The notes under the pieces: generated by a model
Seen by the model: only the letters and a program-made list of their open reading frames with translations
Database searches by the model: none
What the model was told of the DNA's origin: nothing
DNA from: Astropecten irregularis
Lineage: Eukaryota; Echinodermata; Asteroidea; Paxillosida; Astropectinidae
Length of the DNA stretch: 64,000 nt
Reading direction: 5' to 3'
Assembly: GCA_963971285.1 (NCBI GenBank)
Contig: OZ020255.1
Span: 15,892,931-15,956,930 of the forward strand
Made by a program: the position numbers and the translations under genes
Part shown: positions 56,465-64,000 of the stretch, piece after piece
Layout of the letters: every line of letters starts with the position of its first letter
How positions within the stretch are numbered: the stretch's first letter is position 1

Positions 56465-56665
56465 GTGGTGATGAATATTTATCAATCATCACAATTATTG
56501 ATGATGTAATCCATATTATTTGTTTATGTCAAATAATTAAATCGAAAATGAATATTCATCAATCATCACAGTTATTGATGATGTAATCCACATTATTTGA
56601 TGACTTGCTGTCAAATAACCAAATCTGTGCAGTGACAATGAAAGGTTTGCAAAGCCATGCTACCA
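56465..56665 (+). repeat. Family U duplicated block, copies 1 and 2 in tandem
   Basis: TGAATATTTATCAATCATCA with AATTATTGATGATGTAATCC (copy 1, about 56470-56545), then ATGAATATTCATCAATCATC with TTATTGATGATGTAATCCAC (copy 2, about 56548-56665). Copy 2 continues ACAATGAAAGGTTTGCAAAG. Confidence 0.8.
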
Positions 56666-56755
56666 GTAATGAACAGTGATTATATACATGTCTCTTGATG
56701 TGATAATTATAATCCCTGCATAATGTCAGATAAAACAGTAATTTACTGATGACTG

Positions 56756-57120
56756 TTAAAGGTAGTATCATACTTTGGTAAGAGACCAAAACAGAAATGT
56801 TCACAGATTTACGTATAACTTACAGGGTATGAAGATGGTGCTGGTAGAAACATACCGTTCAAAGTTTACCGCCTGAAATGGTGTATTTATCCAGAAATTA
56901 GTAAAACAATGACCGAAAATCTTTTTGATCTTTTAAAAGATCAAAAATAAAAGAGAAAACACTTAAGAAATACTGTGGCCGTTTTTCGCTGTTTTCTCAA
57001 AAAGTGGGCAACGTATGGGACTGAAATTTTCACAGATTACTTTTACTGTATCTTCCTTTATATTTTTGCCCATGAATCTGTATTTCTTTGACAAAAACCA
57101 AAGTATGATTCTACCTTTAA
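56756..57120 (+). mobile_element. Family A TTAA-type MITE, complete
   Basis: TTAAAGGTAGTATCATACTT at 56756; AAGTATGATTCTACCTTTAA at 57120. 365 bp with both TTAA sites and the intact palindrome. Lies between family U copies 2 and 3. Confidence 0.92.
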
Positions 57121-57219
57121 TGTAATGATGGTCTAGTCACTTGGGTAATGGGGCGCATATCTTCAATGCAGGAAATAATTGGTTTATTTCCAATACATGT
57201 AATCAAATATATGCTTTGA

Positions 57220-57345
57220 AAATGAACATTCATCAATCATCACAATTATTGATGATGTAATCCACATTATTTGATGACTTGTTTTATACATGTCAAATAA
57301 CCAATCTGTGCATCGACAATGAAAGGTTTGCAAAGCCATGCTATT
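57220..57345 (+). repeat. Family U duplicated block, copy 3
   Basis: AAAATGAACATTCATCAATC, ATTGATGATGTAATCCACAT and GACAATGAAAGGTTTGCAAA, then GCCATGCTA. Closely matches copy 2, with an insertion TTTTATACATG. Confidence 0.82.
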
Positions 57346-59180
57346 GGTTTTTTTTATTGTCAGAATGTATAGGAGTAACATATTCTGTGCCGTTTATTTT
57401 GTCATCGTACCACTGAAAGATGGAAGCATTTGGTTAATGATATTGATTTGCTGGATTCCCGGCCGGTGTAATTGTTCATGTTTTGATTTAATACCGGAAC
57501 TTTTCATGCATCATTATGCAGACGCTTACGTAATGAGCAATTAACATTCTCAAGAGAAGCCACTCAACTTGTATCCATCCACTAAAGGCCGTCTGAATAT
57601 CTCTCCAGTTCCTAATGTCTTCCATACGACAGATGCTAATTATTGAAGGCCGGTAATTTCATGCTGTATGTGTTTGTATTGATGTTGCTTAATGACTCAG
57701 GATTAAGGAGACTGTGGAACTGATGGGATTACTAGTCCCAGTTAAGACCGGGATTTTGTCAGCAAAAAAGGGAAGAAAATCAATCCGGTATTGATTAATT
57801 GGTGTGTGGGGACACATACATGGTTGATTACTGTTGGCCTGATGGATGTTTCTATGTTCATGTTCAGGTGTGTGTGGGCGATTCATGCATATTACACACC
57901 ATCTTAACGGTATACATCTAGACATTGCTTTGCCTAGGTGGGGTTGTGGAGGGGTTTTGAGGGGCTAGTGGGAATCCTGTCCGAGGAAATTGAATATTTG
58001 ATATAAATTTGGCTCGATTTATAATCCTTGCTTGGAGAAATCCGATGATAGAATTTATAGGATTATTTATTAGTGGAGAAATCTTCCTGTGAAATTGTCC
58101 TGTTATCATTGGCATGGAGGCGGACATCAATGATTGTAAGACTGGTAACCAGTCTATGTCCAACTTCAGCCTCTCTTTTGAATGTGCTGTTTGTTCAGAT
58201 TCAAGGCTCCCCGTATTGATTTTGTGCGAATTTAATCATGAGTTTATGGGGCGCCAGGCTGTATTTGACAATAAGCTTCACTTTAAACCCATTGCAGTAA
58301 AATGCTAACTTCTGATAGCCCCAGGTCCAAGCATCTGTCTAGACTCCGGACTCTTTCAGTATTGATTCTGCGTAAAATGTATCAAGACGCCAGACTGTTT
58401 TAATATTGATTCTGCTTAAAATCTACCACAATGTTTTTACCGTCAGACAATTTTTTGACATGAACCTCACTTTTCCCTTCATTGATTTGTAGTGTGTGGC
58501 AAAAAAACTGCAGCTTTTTGCCCTTTAACTAAAAAAAAAGCCGAGCATGAGAGAGAGCGAAAAAAAAAAAAATGTGGTCATTTCCCCACGGCCTGCTAGA
58601 CATCAGCTTGAGTATCAGACCAGACTGTCGACTGACTATCACCTACTGGTATTGATTCCGACATGAATATCAAAGAAAAGGGCTGTAACTAAGGCACTGT
58701 AGCATATGGGCAAACGTACTTAATGCATCTAGTCTGCCAAACGAACATGCGTTAATGCTAATATGCGTGCGTCATCATGCATGCACTAGTGTAATCCTCA
58801 GTTTTTGTTGTTGTTTTTTGGGGGTTGGTTTTTGTTTTGATATTCTTCGGCTTTGCAACGTGGGACGGTCAGTTTGTAACATTATCCTGATTCTAATTCT
58901 GTCGTCGTTCCTGGTAAAATGGCTCGGCATAATGTAAAGGGAAAAAGTCTTGAATCATTCTAGACTACACTGACATAATATTTGATGCATAATACATGTG
59001 TTGTCAGGGATCAGAACTTGACACACCCTCAGAATCCCCCTCCCCCTCCCCTCCCCACGCCCCTCAAAAAGATAGGACAAATGAACATCAAGTTATTTTA
59101 TTAACATTCATCATTAGACTGATGAAAACCTAGGATTTTAAAACTTATTCCAAATATCACTTCATATTTCCAGATCTGAC
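57346..59180. other. Repeat-poor stretch without a supported gene
   Basis: No family of this window is recognised over 1.8 kb. A 64-codon frame with a decent ATG context (GCATGG, 58114) stops at 58308 and has no convincing splice sites. A-rich runs lie at 58530-58572. Possible regulatory DNA. Confidence 0.4.
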
Positions 59181-59189
59181 AATTGTAAT

Positions 59190-59315
59190 AGAATGGAGGT
59201 CGCGGGTTCGAATCCCGCTCAAGTAAATTTTTCTTGGTTCACTTTTCGATGACTTTATATTCAGTCAGTTTCCCTTGTGGTTATTTGATGATTATAATTA
59301 TAAAAGAACAAAAAA
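59190..59315 (+). repeat. Family V fragment with B box and tail
   Basis: GGAGGTCGCGGGTTCGAATC, then CAAGTAAATTTTTCTTGGTT and ATTCAGTCAGTTTCCCTTGT with GGTTATTTGATGATTATAAT. The A-box half of the head is lost. Confidence 0.72.
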
Positions 59316-59455
59316 CGACAGTTACAAAAATTTATTTCATTTAAAAAAGATGTCCCATCAGCAGCAGCAAATTGGGAGTGACACAGAAAACTCCTTGCAA
59401 AGATATTGACACTTGACCAGTATCTTTTACAATTGATACCTAAAGTCTTTAGTCA

Positions 59456-59742
59456 TTAAAGGTATAATACATGATTGGTAAAGGTCACAGAACAACACTC
59501 ATACTTTGTCTGATCTAACATGTACATGAAATAATAAACCTGTGTAAATTTTAGCTCAATCTGACATCTGAGTCACTAAAAAATAGCAAAAACCCGACTA
59601 AAGAATGGTTTTACTAATCTCTGGATAAATACACCATTTCAGGCAGAAATATTTTAACGGTATGTTTCTACCAGAAAGTTATACATAAATCTATGAAGAT
59701 TTCTGTTGGGGGTATGTTACCAATCCTGTACTGTATCTTTAA
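59456..59742 (+). mobile_element. Family B TTAA-type MITE, internally deleted
   Basis: TTAAAGGTATAATACATGAT at the left; CAATCCTGTACTGTATCTTTAA at the right, TTAA at both ends. About 80 bp around the centre and the CAGCACCATCTTC part are missing. Confidence 0.88.
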
Positions 59743-60399
59743 AGAGGTTTTCTTCACAAACTTTTCCTGTGTGCTTGCTGAGTGACTATACTAAATGCAG
59801 GATGGTTTATCATCTCAGTATTATGTTTTTATAATCTTCAGCCATATGATCGGTATTTTTGTAACAGTGGATCACAAATTCTAGAAATATTTTGACGGGT
59901 TTTGAAGCTTAAAAGTGAGGAATGAATGAATGGAGCAGACGATTAAGTCTTATCTTGAGCAGACGTGGAGGATATTTTCTCAGCTGTGTTTTAATATCGA
60001 CCAACGTTTGTCTGGTAACATTATTACACCCTGGGCTATTATTACAGCATGCAACATGTCTGCTAAAATTGCACGGCCTGTAACAATATCTATCCCGTTA
60101 CGCAGATAAATACGCCATGTGGAATGTATATCATACTTGCCTGAAGGGTTGAAAGGTATGATTGCTTTGTTGGTCCCCCAAAAAAATTATTTGTCAATTA
60201 TTACTTTTACTTTTGGGTAATAGTGTGTATTGATCATGTTGTGTCTAGGGGGCGTGGATGTATGTTTAGTTTTGTAAATGTGCGTATAGATTGCCATCAA
60301 ATAATTAAATGTTGTCTTTAGTTATTGACTCAGAAATAATCATGGTCGTCCGCCCTTCGCTAACGGGTCTATCAAGTTTAGATGCCAGAGATGGGCCAA
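59743..60399. other. No gene recognised
   Basis: No supported frame or repeat. Confidence 0.4.
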
Positions 60400-60550
60400 G
60401 GGTCGATTTCACCAAACTCATCATAACTCTCTATCAATTGTTGGACTTATGATGCATTGCAGGGTTTGCAGCCTCATGTAGGATATGATGGGTTATCCTT
60501 CGTAACTCGAGTTACGGTTGATCGATCGTAGGGCTTCTTGAAATCGACCC
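60400..60550 (+). repeat. Family E fold-back element, well preserved
   Basis: GGGTCGATTTCACCAAACTC at the left; GGGCTTCTTGAAATCGACCC at the right, with ATGATGCATTGCAGGGTTTG and CGTAACTCGAGTTACGG inside. Confidence 0.88.
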
Positions 60551-60679
60551 CTAGTGAGAGTTTACTGAGAAGGTTGAAGCTACTATGTATGTAATGGTTC
60601 ATGGAAGATGTTAAGGAAATGAAAACAGCAAGAGATTTTAACAAGCCTACAGGCATTCGATTTCTAAGAATATCTAGAG

Positions 60680-60815
60680 AGATTTGAGGCTTTGCATGGT
60701 GACAATTGGTATGTGGAAACTGTTTGCGGAAACACCATGTATGAATCGTTCGTACTTTCGCACTTCTATTTCATTCGCACTTCTGGTAAGGTCTCAACAT
60801 TTCAACTAGCCTGCT
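60680..60815 (+). repeat. Family T block, copy 3
   Basis: TTTGAGGCTTTGCATGGTGA, TTTGCGGAAACACCATGTA and CGTACTTTCGCACTTCTATT, then AAGGTCTCAACATTTCAACT. It shares its left part with 41315 and, inverted, its right part with 35460. Confidence 0.72.
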
Positions 60816-61600
60816 GTAGTCCTCATCAGGAGAATATCTAGTTTACATTTCATTCAAAGTCACAGCATTTGGTATTCTCACAGTCACACCTGCAAGACTA
60901 AGAGTAATTGAGCATATGAATTATGAGTTAATATAATACAGATTAAGATGAAAATAAAAAGTTCCAGACTGTTTCCCATCACAGTCTTGGCTGCTATAAA
61001 CATGCCCGCTAGAAATTCAAATCCTATTAAATCTTGGATGCAATTAAGACGACTAATTTCAATCTCCTCTGTGTGCCCCCCGTGTGGACAGTCGGAATAA
61101 CGTACGGTACTTAGCCAGAATGTAATTTCCTTTTCAATTTCACTATGCAGTTAAACTGACACAGTAGGATAGACATAGGGGAACCATAAAGCCAGATAAA
61201 CCTCTGTCACTGTCTTAATTAAAATGCTGGACTCCTCAACGACACATCAGAAAAAAAAGAAGAAGAAAGATTTTATCATCATCCAAACATACATCATATA
61301 ATGATCAGTATGGTAGCTAGTCGTGTTGGAAAAAGCTGCATTTAATTCCTTCTGTACTGCTTTTCTGCTTGATTGTTCCTCAGCTTATTTTTTTACCCGT
61401 TAAATTAAAAAGGAACTTCAGGGTTTTTTTTCTTCTCAAAACGACTTTATGATTATAAAGGAACTGAGGCAAATAAAATCATTTGTTTAAAGGCAAAACA
61501 GTCATTTCTATTTTTGGTTTATCATCATATGATAATGATTCTGACTTTTATTTCAGTTTTCAAAAGTGCTCATCTATTTTGAAAGAGAAATCGTTTGCTG
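60816..61600. other. No gene recognised
   Basis: AT-rich, no supported frame or repeat. Confidence 0.4.
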
Positions 61601-61968
61601 TTAAAGGTATAATGCATGATTGGTTAAGGTCACAGAACAGCACTCACACTTTCTCCCATCCAGCATGAACATGAAATAATAAATCTGTGAAAATTTGAGC
61701 TCATGCATTCGGACATCTGAGTCACAAGAAAATATCGAAAAACTCAATTTTTATTATAAAACATATAGAAAGTTTTTGATCCTACCCGCGATCAAAACTG
61801 TTTTCTGTCGTTGTTTTACACATTTCTGGATAAATATACCATTTCAGGCGGAAATATTTTAATGGTATATTTCTATCAGCACCATGTTCATACCCTGAAA
61901 ATTATACGTAAATCTGTGAACGTTGCTGTTTGGGTATGTTTAATACCAATCCTGTAATGTACCTTTAA
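61601..61968 (+). mobile_element. Family B TTAA-type MITE, complete
   Basis: TTAAAGGTATAATGCATGAT at 61601; CCTGTAATGTACCTTTAA at 61968, with TTAA at both ends, 368 bp. A good reference copy for the B consensus. Confidence 0.9.
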
Positions 61969-62384
61969 ATCTAGCCGAAAAAACACTTTGACCAAAATAG
62001 TACATTTGAACTGTCAGTCTATATTCATATAGTGGCGACCCGCTAGAGGAGAAACTGTGTGCTCTGTTGTCTTTTAAAATCTGCTGCATTTAACTTGGAC
62101 GTGATTCATCTATTTATTTTGCTGTTTAGTATCGTCAAGCAATATATTAAATGTTGTTTCTGTGGTTGAAAGTTGGCTGAGCAGGGCTTATGCATGTTTC
62201 AGTTACTTCAATACCTAGCTGTCTAGACCCATTTCCAAGTAGTAGAATCGGCTGCTTATTTAAGCAGAAAAGCCGGAGTCCGAATGAGAATGTTGGTACA
62301 GGTACATGTATGTGTACTACATACTTCCTTGTTAGTGTAGGAAGTATTTATACACAGATTCAGTGCACATTTCTGTGCATGTGC
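61969..62384. other. No gene recognised
   Basis: No supported frame or repeat. Confidence 0.4.
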
Positions 62385-62749
62385 CATAAAGGTACAATAC
62401 ATGATTGGTAAAGGTCACAGAACAGCACTCACACTTTGTCTAATCCAGCATGAACATGAAATAATAAACCTGTGAAAATTTGAGCTCAATCGGACATCTG
62501 AGTCACAAGAAAACTGAAAATCCGTGAACATTTCTTATTAAACATAAGAATGGTTTTGATCTTACCCCTATATCAAAACTGATTTTTGGTCTTTGGTTTT
62601 TACTAATTTCTGGATAAATACATCCTTTCATGCAGAAATTAGTTTAATGGTATGTTTCTACTGGCGCCATCATCATATCCTGAAAGCAATTAATTACGTA
62701 AAAATATTTTCTGTTTGGTTATGTTACCAATCCTCTATTGTACCCTTAA
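62385..62749 (+). mobile_element. Family B TTAA-type MITE, complete
   Basis: ATAAAGGTACAATACATGAT at the left, where TTAA has become ATAA; CCTCTATTGTACCCTTAA at the right. 365 bp, in the same orientation as the copy 0.8 kb upstream. Confidence 0.88.
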
Positions 62750-63340
62750 GCAATAGGAAATCAATTTTTTTAAAAATTTTTATATTGAATTCTGCGCTTA
62801 GCACAAAGAGATAATGATGGACATTATAATCTTTAGTTTGAATAGTTTACAAATTAGTGTCTTTGTGTTTTGATTCTAGCAGGATCCTGTATCAAATTAA
62901 GGCCTGTTATTATTTGTTCAGAAGTCAGTTTAAATACACACTATCAAACAAGAAACCGAAACACCTACAGCGAACAAACAACAAACAATAAAAGTCTCAT
63001 TATTCGTGACACAATAAACAATAGAATGGACACAATGAGAATAGATCAAAGGATATGATTGAACAATTGAATGAAGGATGGTATACAAACAGGGCCTGAT
63101 GATATAATTGTGCAATACTCCATGAAGGTTGAAGTGTAGGCTTGGTTCCAGGTTTCACTTTCCAGTGTATACATATAGATGGTACAGTTTAATTTTACAA
63201 GATACAAGAAACATGTTGTTAATTGAAGCACCTGTCAGGTTTCAACCTGTGCCGGATAGGTTTAGAGACTATTCCTATAGGAACAATTCTTGGGATGGGA
63301 TGGCAAGGTAGATCATTATATGAATCGAAGGACTGACAGT
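62750..63340. other. No gene recognised
   Basis: AT-rich. AATAAACAATAGAATGGACAC-like words give short frames only. Confidence 0.4.
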
Positions 63341-63683
63341 TGGGCTTTTCACACTATCCAGAATCTTGGGGTCAGAACCGGATCGAACCCCGAGATTTGT
63401 TCCAACCCTTTTCACACTTGAAAATTTTCAACCTGGAGCCAACCCGGGTAGGATGGTCTGACCGGATTGAAATCAACCCTGGTAGGGAGCAGAGTTGAAA
63501 ATCTCAACACGGTTCCAAACTGCGTTTTTCGCCGTGATCTGTGATTCTGTGTCATATGAACCAGTTCACCATAAACGTAGTGTGAACGTTGCGTTCCGGT
63601 TCAAAAACTTGCCGGGCTGAATCGGGGTGGATCCGGGGTTGTTCAACACGGATCGAAAAGGAGATAGTGTGAAAAGGCCTTTT
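63341..63683. repeat. Family I element, copy 3
   Basis: TGGGCTTTTCACACTATCCA at the left; GATAGTGTGAAAAGGCCTTT at the right. Interior GAGCCAACCCGGGTAGGATG and CACGGATCGAAAAGGAG match 22569-22876. Confidence 0.85.
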
Positions 63684-63699
63684 GAGACTACCCATGGAA

Positions 63700-63765
63700 T
63701 GAACAGTGTCTCAGTGGGATTCGAACCCATAACCTACTTATTACTAGTACAGATATCAGTAGTAT
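63700..63765 (-). repeat. Possible tRNA-like/SINE fragment
   Basis: TCAGTGGGATTCGAACCCAT contains an inverted B box. The rest of a tRNA head is not clear. Too degraded to name. Confidence 0.4.
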
Positions 63766-64000
63766 ACTAATATAAATGGAGGTGGAAGAACATTAATACA
63801 AAGTGTAGTCAAACATTAAGGCATACTCGGCTATATTTTGGAGGAGGTGTTAAGTTACTGATGATTTTACCATTCATGTTGTCATTTTTATTACCATGAA
63901 GCACCATTTGTCTTCTTTGAACGACAAACAGTCATGATGATAGAACTTATTATTATTATCATATTTGATACATAATACAGCTGAAAATAAAAGACATATC
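63766..64000. other. No gene recognised
   Basis: AT-rich window end, no supported feature. Confidence 0.4.

Noticed and set aside
58114-58308. 64-codon frame with good ATG context
   Set aside because: The possible donor (ACTG|GTAACC) is weak and gives a phase unlike the other candidates. No other evidence.
3975-62411. Recurring peptide end VKGIIHDW in several frames
   Set aside because: It is the translation of the family B terminus GTTAAAGGTATAATACATGATTGG, not a conserved protein motif.
1-64000. CRISPR array, operon or phage-like organisation
   Set aside because: No spaced direct repeats of that kind, no compact gene arrays and no bacterial ribosome-binding sites. The tandem arrays have no unique spacers.

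Overview
The window looks like intronic and intergenic DNA of an animal genome, not bacterial DNA. No long open reading frame looks coding. The few convincing coding pieces are short and bounded by splice consensus, and at least a quarter of the sequence is interspersed repeats and fold-back elements. Repeat style (many short inverted-repeat elements with GGGGCCGATTTCA-type or TTAA-type ends, tRNA-derived SINE-like units, abundant TACATGTA words) fits a marine invertebrate deuterostome, most likely an echinoderm such as a sea star. That assignment is an inference from style and was not tested against any database.

Coding content. All exon candidates are on the + strand and all have phase-0 boundaries. 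Two are internal exons with good acceptor and donor sites: 17798-17905 (36 codons) and 22219-22485 (89 codons, Ala run, Gln-Pro repeat). 25304-25456 has an excellent acceptor in the same phase and then an in-frame stop. Two look like first exons, each with an ATG and a phase-0 donor: 30225-30542 (106 codons, Asn/Arg/Tyr/Gln-rich with a HRDAGY-type repeat) and 47287-47376 (30 codons, preceded by a GC-richer block). A third first-exon candidate, 42358-42405, is weak. The simplest reading is one large gene, or a few adjacent ones, read left to right with several promoters giving interchangeable Pro/Gln/Tyr-rich N-termini and a main body beyond the right edge. The protein family was not recognised.

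Repeats. Two related families of about 365 bp with TTAA target sites dominate: family A (15 copies or fragments) and family B (10). They share one half and differ in the other. Fold-back families C, D, E, F and several singletons end in variants of GGGGCCGATTTCA. Families G, I and J end in variants of GGGCCTTTTC. H, K, L, P, Q, R, S, T, U and W are smaller families or duplicated blocks. A tRNA-like repeat unit (V, about 310 bp) appears in both orientations. Nested insertions are clear at 3993-4627 (B in C), 41751-42198 (two H in G) and 48205-49246 (I in G).

Tandem arrays lie at 18010-18930 (21-bp units organised into a 294-bp higher-order repeat), 21590-22150 (GGGTCA-rich) and 30790-31125 (62-bp units). 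Repeat-poor stretches, notably 45620-47286, 52449-54800 and 57346-59180, are the best places to look for regulatory DNA. Family letters are local to this report.
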